NCBI GenBank assembly: GCA_903908605.1
Contig: CAIVSQ010000220.1
Location: 1-32,061 of the forward strand
Source: an uncultured Anaerolineae bacterium
GTDB lineage: Bacteria; Chloroflexota; Anaerolineae; Anaerolineales; Villigracilaceae
Reading direction: 5' to 3'
Length of the DNA stretch: 32,061 nt
Program-made: the position numbers and the translations under genes
Part shown: positions 7,381 to 15,316 of the stretch, in pieces
Layout of the letters: every line of letters begins with the position of its first letter
Numbering within the stretch: the first letter of the stretch is position 1
Notes under the pieces: generated by a model
Told to the model about the DNA's origin: nothing
Seen by the model: the letters and a program-made list of their open reading frames with translations, nothing else
Databases searched by the model: none

Positions 7381-9114
7381 CTACTGGCGCTCATCGATTT
7401 CAAATTCAAACAGATGATTGAGCCGCTGAAGAGACTGCTCAAAACGGGGCTGATCGGTGGAAAGGATGCTGAGGGAAAGTTGCGCCGGCTCAGTGTGGAA
7501 AGGACAGCGTTGTTCGGCCAGGTCTTTGCAGACCAGGTCAAATGTTTCCTTATCCGGGAACCGGTATGATACCACGATGGCGCGAGCTAGCGTTACCTGC
7601 CTGGCTTTTTGAGGCTCCAAAAGAACTGGTGTGTAACGTGGGAACAGGCTGGTCGCAACTTCAGGCAGCAGGCTAAAAGCCATTTCATCGTGATCCGTCC
7701 AGATTGGAACATGCCCGTGGGTCTCGAGCACAGAAAACACGATGGCAGGATCGCTCACCAGGGTTAAGGCTGGTGAGATTATTTCAGAAACATATTTTTT
7801 CAACTCCGCAGGGAAAGCCGCCGTTTCGAGCAAGGCAAAACCTTCATATAACGTAAATTGGTCAGCGTGACCTACCCATTCATCCAACTCAATCTGGACG
7901 TTGGGTGGCAGATCCCTGCCGCTCAAGTCTTTTAACAGACCGCTGACATCCAGATCGGACTGCTTTGCCTGGACTGCCGCTACCAGGTTTTTCTTTAGCT
8001 GAAAAATGCCTACGTATACCCCAGGCGTGCTATTGGAGGTTGAAACCAGCTCACCCATCGCCGCCAATTGTCGCACTATCTTATATGGGAAAAATTCCGA
8101 TTCCACAATCACATCAAAATTTGGCTGAACTGTCACCTTTGGTACAGGCTCTTCGTCTGAAAACATGCGGTGAAAACGTTCGGTAATTTTGAAAGCTTTA
8201 AGCACTCCCAGCGAAGGCAGATCACCCTTGTATGGCTCCCTGCTGTAGCCAAGTTCAACAAAACGCATCAAGAGGGGCAAATACTCCAGAAAACGCTCCA
8301 CATAACGACCCTCGACCCGTTCGAATGCATTTGGATCGTTGGCAGAAATCGAAACGCGACGAGTCTGGTCCACTGGTTTTTCCATAAAATTCTCATAGCG
8401 CTCAAGTGGGCGACCCCAGCGGTCCTTTTTTGGCAGCTCTTTCGGAAGAAGATAATGGGGGAACTCAGCCTTAAGGAAAGCCACAATTGAATCAACCTTG
8501 TACCACTGGCCAGCTTCGAACTGAAACAACACGTTCAACAAGAATTCCCGCACGCTGGAAAAATCAATCATGGTGACCGGGCCTTGACCCGAGCCCCAGC
8601 GATCAAAGGCATCCAGTATGCCTAACGGACCATAGTCATAAAATTCGTTGTGCAAGGAATTTTCCATGCGCGAGTTGGTCTTGGCAATGGTTATTCCAGC
8701 AAGGATTATTTTTTCCTGGTCGACAGGAGATAAATTTAAAAACTTATCCAATTCTGATTGCTTGACCAGGATGTAATTTTCCGTAAAAGTGGGGCCAGAA
8801 CTGCTGTAGCCACGGTATTCTCCATTTGTTTCATAAGATACCAGGTTTAGACTGCGCGCCAATGAATCGATAAAGTTGATCCAGAACGGGCGTGCATACA
8901 TCCAGTCATCTTCCTCCGGTGGATCAATATCCATCAACTTTGCCAGGCGTGTAATATCTGCACGAGGTATCTGGTTGGTACGTGTCATGCGCTTGACACT
9001 GCGCTGGGAAACATATTCCATGTAAATAAACAAATCTCGCAAAATATCGCGCTCATTGCGATAGATATCAAGTTCGGATGGATTGGGAGCAAGTGCAGAG
9101 TTGATTGACTTCAT
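7381..9114 (-). CDS. Helicase-associated (Helicase_C_3 / XPB-Ssl2 N-terminal-like) protein
   Basis: This 577-aa protein has no ATPase motifs of its own. The segment around residues 330-450 (VTVQPNFDVIVESEFFPYKI, then an FQLKKNLVAAVQ helix, then a DLPPNVQIELDEWV helix) fits the Helicase_C_3 family, named for similarity to the XPB/Ssl2 N-terminal region. Proteins of this type sit beside XPB in Actinobacteria, for example the neighbour of mycobacterial XPB. The N-terminal part (ILRDLFIYMEYVSQRSVKRMTRTNQIPRADITRLAKLM) resembles a winged-helix start. It overlaps the upstream gene by ATGA (9111-9114), implying translational coupling, and precedes XPB. A role as an XPB partner or regulator is inferred from this context; no activity can be assigned. 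Confidence 0.75.
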   Translation of the reverse strand: MKSINSALAPNPSELDIYRNERDILRDLFIYMEYVSQRSVKRMTRTNQIPRADITRLAKLMDIDPPEEDDWMYARPFWINFIDSLARSLNLVSYETNGEYRGYSSSGPTFTENYILVKQSELDKFLNLSPVDQEKIILAGITIAKTNSRMENSLHNEFYDYGPLGILDAFDRWGSGQGPVTMIDFSSVREFLLNVLFQFEAGQWYKVDSIVAFLKAEFPHYLLPKELPKKDRWGRPLERYENFMEKPVDQTRRVSISANDPNAFERVEGRYVERFLEYLPLLMRFVELGYSREPYKGDLPSLGVLKAFKITERFHRMFSDEEPVPKVTVQPNFDVIVESEFFPYKIVRQLAAMGELVSTSNSTPGVYVGIFQLKKNLVAAVQAKQSDLDVSGLLKDLSGRDLPPNVQIELDEWVGHADQFTLYEGFALLETAAFPAELKKYVSEIISPALTLVSDPAIVFSVLETHGHVPIWTDHDEMAFSLLPEVATSLFPRYTPVLLEPQKARQVTLARAIVVSYRFPDKETFDLVCKDLAEQRCPFHTEPAQLSLSILSTDQPRFEQSLQRLNHLFEFEIDERQ

Positions 9115-10457
9115 GCTTTGACCGTCTTAATGACAAAACCCGCTTTTTTTAGCACTTTTTCTACATTGGCTCTTACACCAATTGGAAATGCAATAAAGTT
9201 TTCATCCAACAGAATAATATTTTCTTTCAGCTCACGCTCCAGCTGAACCCGCAAACTTAGGTCGCGCACCCTGGCAAACAGGAGGTTTTCATGCAGGATT
9301 GTTTTCCCCCAACGCTGGTTGACATGCTCAACAGCAATGGCAAAAGCGGGAGCCTTCTGCGCCAACCACAGGTAAAGCGGGCAATTACGCTCAGCAGGTT
9401 CAACCCTGCCAAGTTTTTGGATGCTGGGCATAATAAGCAGGCGGCCACCTGCGACTTCAAAGTGCACCAACCGGTTAAGTTGCTCCAAATCACCAAGTGG
9501 GATACGGCGTAGATCCACGCTAATTTTCTCCGGGCTGGATAGGTTACCCGCCCAGCTGGAAAAAGAAGTTTCATCGGCGTATTCCGTCTGGCCGAAAAGC
9601 CGGTAATGTGGTTTTCCGTTTATCTCCATGCGGCAAAACAAGCCAAGCTCCCAGCCTTTTTGAAGCAATTTTTCACTTGAAAGCTCGTTGCTACCAAAGC
9701 AATAGATCTTTAAAGCAGGATCGAGGGTCTCTGGTTTTATCCAGCAATCCGTGCCGAGTAAACGAAATAATGCATCGCTGGCAGAGATCGAAGCAGGAAT
9801 GGAAGATTTGTAGATCTTCATGATTCGCTGCCATTCACTGGTCTGCCAGGCCCGAAAAGCTGAAATTGAGAAAGGCGTATCTTTCAGATATAAGCTGCCG
9901 TGCTTGACGCGAACCTTGGCTTGATCCTTGGGGGTCGCTGACTGATCATTCCCAAAAACTTCGTTGAGTTTCTGGCGGATGATACTATCGTTAAACTTGC
10001 CTGGTTGATCATTCTTAACCGAATTTAACGCGGGCAGGTACCTGGCAAATTCGGGCGGCAAGGCAAAACGCCAACGCTCAAGCTGGACAACGTCCATGCG
10101 TGTTTTCACTTCCGCCATCACTATTATTCCCCGGCGGAGCAGATTTTTCTTGACCGCATCGAAAATTGATTTATTATGCTGGGAATAGGTGCCGTATGGA
10201 TAGGAGGATGGGTAAACCCGACCGAAAAATGAAACATCCACTTCCCCGGTTTCATGCAGCAAACGTAAAGCCAGAACTTCTTCAACAGAAAGCGCTTTTA
10301 TGACCTGTTCCAATCCCACAGATGTGACAAAGAAATTGGCAAAAGAGGTTCGCGAGATCGTTTCATTGATGCTGAATCCGCGCGCCTTTCGAATGGCGTT
10401 CAGGTCAGTATCAGATAATTCCGCGCACATGGTATGTAATAATTGCTCGACGCTCAT
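9111..10457 (-). CDS. Second helicase-associated protein, first gene of the XPB operon
   Basis: This 448-aa protein is of uncertain family. Its N-terminal layout, LLHTMCAELSDTDLNAIRKARG followed by an ALSVEEVLALRLLHETGEVDV segment and a LLRRGIIVM turn, resembles the N-terminal portion of long actinobacterial helicase-associated proteins. The gene pair here may therefore be a split version of one longer protein. No enzyme motif is visible. A basic C-terminus (VEKVLKKAGFVIKTVKA) could contact nucleic acid. I chose the ATG at 10457: a consensus promoter ends 6 nt before it, there is no ribosome binding site, and the longer frame from TTG 10520 would start inside the upstream terminator. The mRNA is predicted to be leaderless. 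Its stop overlaps the next start by ATGA. Confidence 0.65.
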   Translation of the reverse strand: MSVEQLLHTMCAELSDTDLNAIRKARGFSINETISRTSFANFFVTSVGLEQVIKALSVEEVLALRLLHETGEVDVSFFGRVYPSSYPYGTYSQHNKSIFDAVKKNLLRRGIIVMAEVKTRMDVVQLERWRFALPPEFARYLPALNSVKNDQPGKFNDSIIRQKLNEVFGNDQSATPKDQAKVRVKHGSLYLKDTPFSISAFRAWQTSEWQRIMKIYKSSIPASISASDALFRLLGTDCWIKPETLDPALKIYCFGSNELSSEKLLQKGWELGLFCRMEINGKPHYRLFGQTEYADETSFSSWAGNLSSPEKISVDLRRIPLGDLEQLNRLVHFEVAGGRLLIMPSIQKLGRVEPAERNCPLYLWLAQKAPAFAIAVEHVNQRWGKTILHENLLFARVRDLSLRVQLERELKENIILLDENFIAFPIGVRANVEKVLKKAGFVIKTVKA

Positions 10458-10463
10458 GGTCTG

Positions 10464-10492
10464 ATTGTATGAGGAAGATGGCGAGGTGTCAA
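10464..10492 (-). promoter_or_regulatory. Consensus promoter of the XPB operon, predicted leaderless start
   Basis: On the minus strand, TTGACA (10492-10487), a 17-bp spacer and TACAAT (10469-10464) are followed by only six bases (CAGACC) before the ATG at 10457. Transcription should begin at or within a base of the start codon. Confidence 0.75.
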
Positions 10493-10495
10493 ATA

Positions 10496-10540
10496 AAAAT
10501 CTGGATGACAAGGCAGGCAAAGCCCGGTCATCCAGATTTT
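10496..10540 (-). terminator. Rho-independent terminator of the ECF/adenine deaminase operon
   Basis: A perfect 14-bp stem, AAAATCTGGATGAC (10496-10509) with GTCATCCAGATTTT (10527-10540), flanks a 17-nt loop 12 bp after the adenine deaminase stop. It ends only 4 bp before the -35 of the next operon. Confidence 0.8.
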
Positions 10541-10552
10541 AGGTGATTTATT

Positions 10553-12265
10553 TTAAACAAACAAATTGGTCAATTCAAATTTATCGACATCCACCAGGCC
10601 CAGATCGGTCAGCTTTAGGCTGGGAATGACCGAAAGTGCCATAAAACTGAGCGCCATGAACGGGTCGTGCAGCTGGGAGCCCAGACCCGCAGCTGCGATT
10701 GCTAATTGATCATATTGCTCACGCACTACTGCGACAGGCTGGTCGCTCATCAAACCGGCGATAGGCAGCGGCAGGCGTGCCAGAACACCCGTCGCATCCA
10801 CGACCACCATGCCGCCCTGCATGCCGGCAATCTCACGTACCGCGGCGAGCATGCTTTCATCATCCATACCAGCCACGACAATATTATGGTGATCGTGCGC
10901 CACCGTGCAAGCAATAGCGCCAGACTTGAGCCCCAGCCCCTGGATAAAGGCTTTGCCAACCCGCCCTGTGCCAAAGTGACGTTCCACCACCGCCAGCTTG
11001 GCAATATCGCGTGCAGGGTCAGCCACCGCACATCCATTCACCACCAGGGCTGACTCCACCAGGTTGTGGGTGATTAATTGGTCTGGCACCATGCCAATTA
11101 CGCGCACCTTGTTGGATTCTGCCGGAATGGAGAAATCCAGGGCATCCACACGCACATTGATCGTGCCACGGGTCTTGGTATTCGATTTTGGTCGTTCCCA
11201 GGGAGTAACCTGACCCTCCTTGGAAGCCAATTGCCCGCCACGATAAACCAGCTCCGGTTGCAAATCTTGCAGGTCAGAGAAGACCACCAGATCGGCACGC
11301 TTACCAGGTGCAATGGCACCGCGATCATACAAGTGGAAATATTCTGCTGGGTTGAGCGTACCCGCGCGAATGGCCATGACCGGGGGGACGCCATGGGCTA
11401 TGGCAAACCGAATCAGGTAGTCAATCGAGCCCTGGTCCATCAGGTCAGCCGGGTGACGATCATCGGTACATAAGCAAATACGAGACGCGTATTCCGGTTT
11501 GAAAAGCCCCAATAGCGGCTCCAGGTTGTGGGCATTGGTGGCTTCGCGAATAAAGATGGTCATTCCCAGCCGAAGCTTGGATAGGCCTTCCTCCAGATCA
11601 ACACATTCGTGGTCAGAGCCTACACCTGCAGCGCAGTAGGCATTTAAATCGCGACCGCTGACACCCGGGGCATGCCCATCAATCACACGGCCTTTAAATG
11701 CCTGTATCTTCTGTAGAATTCGCCGGTCTCCCTGGATGGTGCCAGGATAATTCATGACCTCACCCAGACCAATCACCCAATCATTGCCAAGCAGGGTGGC
11801 CAGGTCATAAAACTCCAACTGGGACCCACTGGTTTCCATGCTGGTGGCAGGCACGCACGAAGGCGCATCCACATACATGCTTAATGGTCCATATTTGGCA
11901 TCCTGGAGCATGAAGCGAATTCCCTCAAGGCCAAGCACATTGGCGATTTCATGCGGGTCTGAGATGACAGTGGTCACACCATGCGGCAGCACCACGCGCG
12001 CAAACTCACGTGGGGGTAACATCGAGCTTTCGATGTGGACATGTGCATCGATAAAACCGGGGCAAACGTAACGGCCTTGCAGATCAATGACTTCTTTGGC
12101 CTGATAGCCCTGCCCTATCGCGGCGATCTGTTCCCCGGCAATGGCGATATCAGTCGGGTAGATCTCTCCACTGTATACATTGATCAAACGAGCATTCTTG
12201 AGAAGCAAGTCGGCAGGTTGGTCGCCGCGCGCAATACGGATCAATTCCTCTGGTTCAATAGACAT
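10553..12265 (-). CDS. ade: Adenine deaminase
   Basis: This is a 570-aa member of the metal-dependent amidohydrolase superfamily, full length for bacterial adenine deaminase (adenine to hypoxanthine and ammonia; purine salvage). The N-terminal beta-sandwich leads into GFIDAHVHIESSMLPPREFA with the metal-binding His-x-His. PHEIANVLG, IDGHAPG, GSDHECV and the metal-site CTDDRHPADL follow, then the family-specific C-terminal domain with AHDHHNIVVAGMDD and GGMVVVD. All expected landmarks are present. It is the last gene of the operon, starting 14 bp after the ECF transporter gene, and a strong terminator follows. Adjacency to an uptake system suggests that the imported compound, or a product made from it, is an aminopurine or a related ring compound. 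That link is inference. Confidence 0.95.
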   Translation of the reverse strand: MSIEPEELIRIARGDQPADLLLKNARLINVYSGEIYPTDIAIAGEQIAAIGQGYQAKEVIDLQGRYVCPGFIDAHVHIESSMLPPREFARVVLPHGVTTVISDPHEIANVLGLEGIRFMLQDAKYGPLSMYVDAPSCVPATSMETSGSQLEFYDLATLLGNDWVIGLGEVMNYPGTIQGDRRILQKIQAFKGRVIDGHAPGVSGRDLNAYCAAGVGSDHECVDLEEGLSKLRLGMTIFIREATNAHNLEPLLGLFKPEYASRICLCTDDRHPADLMDQGSIDYLIRFAIAHGVPPVMAIRAGTLNPAEYFHLYDRGAIAPGKRADLVVFSDLQDLQPELVYRGGQLASKEGQVTPWERPKSNTKTRGTINVRVDALDFSIPAESNKVRVIGMVPDQLITHNLVESALVVNGCAVADPARDIAKLAVVERHFGTGRVGKAFIQGLGLKSGAIACTVAHDHHNIVVAGMDDESMLAAVREIAGMQGGMVVVDATGVLARLPLPIAGLMSDQPVAVVREQYDQLAIAAAGLGSQLHDPFMALSFMALSVIPSLKLTDLGLVDVDKFELTNLFV

Positions 12266-12279
12266 AGGTTGTTATCCTC

Positions 12280-14307
12280 CTATTTCGGACGGGTGGTTTC
12301 TAAGGCAACTACGCCATCACGAATTACAACAATTCGGTCCGCTTGGGCGGCCATTTTTTCGTCATGGGTTATCACAATAACCGCTTTTCCCTGTTGGCGT
12401 AATTCTCCGATCAGGTGATGCACTTTCGCTATCCCTTCAGCGTCCAGGCCTACCGTCGGTTCATCGAGCACATACGTGCTCAAATCGGTGTTACAGGCGG
12501 CAATTTCCAACATACGTACGTCAGCGGGGTGAAGATCGAGAGGGCAGTCTTCTTCGGCAAGACCGGTGAAGTGCAAGCCCTGCCTCACAAATGATTGTAC
12601 TCTTTCTTCCGGCCATTTCAAAAGTCTTGGCCCAAAATTCAATTCATCTGTCACAGTCATAGCCACAGTTTGTAATGCCGCATGTTGAAAGACGTAACCA
12701 ACCCGCCCTGCTGTGACCACCTTACCCTTCCTGGGGGCAATGGCACCCGCCAGTGTAAGCATGGCGGTGGTCTTACCGGAGCCATTCGGCCCCATGATGG
12801 CGACAAATTCACCCGCCCGCACACTAAATTGGACGCCCTTCAGGATCGGGTTATCTTCAAGCGTCACATGCACATCCTGAAGCTCAGCCACCACGTTGCC
12901 AATGGGTGCCGCCTGCAGGGCAGGGAGGGTTTCCACCAGGCTGGTACGCTGCAACCATTCCGAACTACCAAAAAAATCGCTGGGCGCCAGCTCCGTAATG
13001 ATCTGGCCATCCTCCATGACCACAACCCGATCGACATAGCTTTGTAGTTGGGGCCAGAAGTAATCCGTAACGATGATTGTGCAGTCCCGCCGTGTGCGCA
13101 GAATATTCAACGCATCCAGGAAAGCCGCTCGCCCATCAGGGTCAAGTTCCTGCATGGGAGAATCAAGCAGCAGTATTTTTGCATGCGAAGCAAGCGCACC
13201 GGCCAACACCAGCCGGACCTGCTGCCCGCCAGAGAGCTTGGTTGTTTCTCGCTGCCACAAATGGTCACCCAAGCCCATAGTGGCGAGGGCTGCACGCGCC
13301 TCCGCTTCTTCAGCAATCAGGAATCCAATTTCCTGCGAAATCGTCAACCCATGAATCGATGCAAATGGATCGGGTGCAATATACAAGGCCGAGCCACAAA
13401 TATTGGTCAGGGTTGTATCAGCGGTCACCAACCCTGAGACTTTAACCCCGCCATGATATTCTCCCATGATCCAGGAAATGACACCGCCCATCAGGCGCAG
13501 CAACGAGGTTTTCCCGGCCCTATTTTTCCCGGCCAGGTAAATAAACTCCCCCGGTCGTACAGCCAGGGAAACGCCGTGCAACACGTCTGGCAGATTAGGC
13601 GCATAGCGTACGTGAACATCCGCAATTTCGACACTACCATCTCCCTGGGCAGATGTGCGGTTGTGAGACTGGCTGGCAAAGGCAGCTTTTTGTGAATTAT
13701 CGACGATGCGAGGAATGATGGCAGATGCCAGGGGTACCAGATTGCGAATATTATTGGCCAGTGAATTCCATTTAAGTCCACGCATAAGCAGTGATTGGGT
13801 CAGTGCAATAAATTCCCGCTTGATAATCTGGATACCGCGCAAGATTCCGAGGACCCACTGACGGGCAGGTTTTATCCACTCAAGACCCTCATACATCTCT
13901 GGCAAAGGAGTTACAAATAACCAGGAAAAAGAAATCAGCATGACACCGCACAAACGCATACCCGTTACCAGGCCGCGCTCAAACCCGTTGGAATTTACTG
14001 TAAAGACCCACCAACTGACCCCGCCGTTCGCTGTCGGGGAGAGAATGGTGTTGTAAAACAGCAGAAATCCTCCCGAGATTGGAGCAGCCACAGCCAGAAC
14101 CCAGGGCCTGTTGGGATTTGCAAAAAACAGTACAATACCTGCCAGCATCAACAGAGCAGCACCCACCAGGTTATTAATAAAAATGAACAAAACACCCACC
14201 AGGAAAACAACCGCCAGGCGGGGCACTGGCGAAAGCATCCCCAAGCCCCAACCGCGTGGGTGTGAACCGGAGTTCTCAAACTGGTTTTCTGCGGCCTGAT
14301 TTTGCAT
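12280..14307 (-). CDS. Single-chain ECF transporter: T component fused to two ATPase domains
   Basis: This 675-aa energizing module of an energy-coupling factor vitamin transporter has all three energizing parts in one chain. Residues 1 to about 215 are EcfT-like: hydrophobic helices and the coupling motif SLLMRGLKW, but the second coupling motif reads AAFASQS instead of an A-R-G type. ATPase 1 (about 230-450) has Walker A GKNRAGKTS and signature LSGGQ. Its Q-loop Gln is Ala (YIAPDP), its catalytic Glu is Ser (LLLDSP) and its switch His is Asp (VTDYFWP). ATPase 2 (about 480-675) has Walker A GPNGSGKTT, Q-loop FQ, LDEPT and THD intact, but its signature reads LHPAD. ATG 14307 has AAAGGAAG upstream and is preferred over TTG 14331. 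It follows the S component. Confidence 0.9.
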   Translation of the reverse strand: MQNQAAENQFENSGSHPRGWGLGMLSPVPRLAVVFLVGVLFIFINNLVGAALLMLAGIVLFFANPNRPWVLAVAAPISGGFLLFYNTILSPTANGGVSWWVFTVNSNGFERGLVTGMRLCGVMLISFSWLFVTPLPEMYEGLEWIKPARQWVLGILRGIQIIKREFIALTQSLLMRGLKWNSLANNIRNLVPLASAIIPRIVDNSQKAAFASQSHNRTSAQGDGSVEIADVHVRYAPNLPDVLHGVSLAVRPGEFIYLAGKNRAGKTSLLRLMGGVISWIMGEYHGGVKVSGLVTADTTLTNICGSALYIAPDPFASIHGLTISQEIGFLIAEEAEARAALATMGLGDHLWQRETTKLSGGQQVRLVLAGALASHAKILLLDSPMQELDPDGRAAFLDALNILRTRRDCTIIVTDYFWPQLQSYVDRVVVMEDGQIITELAPSDFFGSSEWLQRTSLVETLPALQAAPIGNVVAELQDVHVTLEDNPILKGVQFSVRAGEFVAIMGPNGSGKTTAMLTLAGAIAPRKGKVVTAGRVGYVFQHAALQTVAMTVTDELNFGPRLLKWPEERVQSFVRQGLHFTGLAEEDCPLDLHPADVRMLEIAACNTDLSTYVLDEPTVGLDAEGIAKVHHLIGELRQQGKAVIVITHDEKMAAQADRIVVIRDGVVALETTRPK

Positions 14308-14370
14308 CGCTATCTTCCTTTCGATTACCAATTCAATGCAGGGACTTTTCGCACGAAAATCCTTTTATTA

Positions 14371-14410
14371 ATTGGCTGCCAGTCACAACAGGTTGCAACT
14401 GGCAGCCAAT
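14371..14410 (-). promoter_or_regulatory. Intercistronic hairpin between ECF S and ECF T-A-A genes
   Basis: A perfect 13-bp stem, ATTGGCTGCCAGT (14371-14383) with ACTGGCAGCCAAT (14398-14410), encloses a 14-nt loop. It lies 29 bp after the S-component stop. The minus strand continues TAATAAAAGGATTTT rather than a clean U-run. It could be a partial terminator or a stabiliser of the upstream mRNA. Confidence 0.6.
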
Positions 14411-14439
14411 CTTCAGAAACCTTCTTTGCCACAAGGCAA

Positions 14440-15213
14440 TTATTCAGCGATCCCAGCGTTACGCAAGCGGGTAGTGTAAAGTGGGAGGAGATAGAGACCG
14501 AGGATAGCGGAAACCAGATCACCTGCAAACCAACCAATACCGGGGTCAATCAGGGCGGCGGCAAGGGGTTTTCCACCCACCGCGGCACCCAACGCGCCGA
14601 TAAACGCGCTCACCACACAAATAATGACTGCAACCAGCAGACCGAAACCGAAATCGCGCATATTCATGGTCATGTTGGCAAACAATAACCAACCGCCCAC
14701 CAGCAATACCACCAGCGGAACCAGGTAACCCCAGACTCCTGGGATATTCAGGCGTGGGCTGAGCATGCCAGATGCCAGCACCAGGATGGTCAGGAGCAGT
14801 GCCCGCATTGCACCAGAAAGCACGTCAGAAGCCTTCTTGGCCCCGAGGGTGGGATCAATTTTCAATAGCTTAAATAACAACCAGGGTAGAAATGCATTCG
14901 CCAAACCGCCTGCGATTGGATTTTGAATAATATCAACCAGTCCCCAACCACCGTAGGACAGAATGCCCGCCGCATAAGCGCCAATTCCACCCGCCAGGGT
15001 TCCATAAACCGGACCAAGCCAGACACCCGCTACTAGTTGCAGCGCCGCAGGCAGCCAAAGGAAACTGGCTCCCTTAACAGTGGGCGATGAGGTAATGGTC
15101 ATCATCACCCAACCCAAAGCTGCAATTGCGACCGCCATGAAGATGGCAAAACCCACCTTCAAAGACGGGTCTCTTTTTGAAATATATTCCCCAGTACCTT
15201 TTGATACTGCCAT
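14440..15213 (-). CDS. ECF transporter substrate-binding (S) component
   Basis: This 257-aa integral membrane protein has about six hydrophobic segments, the size and topology of ECF S components, which bind a vitamin or metabolite and dock on the T-A-A module. The central block SFLWLPAALQLVAGVWLGPVYGTLAGGIGAY has the small-residue-rich pattern of S components, and NPIAGGLANAFLPWLLFKLL follows. Sequence alone does not identify the ligand; it is not an obvious BioY, RibU or ThiT. The neighbours (COG0212 pair and adenine deaminase) point to a thiamin-, folate- or purine-related compound. The ATG at 15213 has AAAGGAG about 7 nt upstream. The gene lies 103 bp after the second COG0212 gene and shares its energizer with no other S gene in view. 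Confidence 0.85.
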   Translation of the reverse strand: MAVSKGTGEYISKRDPSLKVGFAIFMAVAIAALGWVMMTITSSPTVKGASFLWLPAALQLVAGVWLGPVYGTLAGGIGAYAAGILSYGGWGLVDIIQNPIAGGLANAFLPWLLFKLLKIDPTLGAKKASDVLSGAMRALLLTILVLASGMLSPRLNIPGVWGYLVPLVVLLVGGWLLFANMTMNMRDFGFGLLVAVIICVVSAFIGALGAAVGGKPLAAALIDPGIGWFAGDLVSAILGLYLLPLYTTRLRNAGIAE

Positions 15214-15239
15214 TTGAATGCTCCTTTGGAACTATGCTC

Positions 15240-15287
15240 GTCACAAGTGTGACTACAAGATTAAATCCCCGGGAGCCTCCCTCCCAG
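15240..15287 (-). promoter_or_regulatory. Two small hairpins in the leader of the S-component gene
   Basis: The 103-bp gap holds GTCAC-AAGT-GTGAC (15240-15253) close to the ribosome binding site. It also holds a GC-rich stem of CCGGGAG (15269-15275) with CTCCCAG (15281-15287), which includes one wobble pair. I see no match to the TPP, purine or THF riboswitch consensus. Function is unknown. Confidence 0.35.
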
Positions 15288-15316
15288 GTTTTCCAATCAC
15301 ACAGGTAAAATCATCG

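Noticed and set aside
10458-10520. N-terminal extension of the first XPB-operon gene from TTG 10520
   Set aside because: It would run through the upstream terminator loop and the consensus promoter of the gene itself. The ATG at 10457 fits the promoter.
15214-15316. Possible riboswitch (TPP, THF or purine) before the S-component gene
   Set aside because: Hairpins are present but none of the conserved cores I know for these classes is visible. Only a covariance-model search could settle it.
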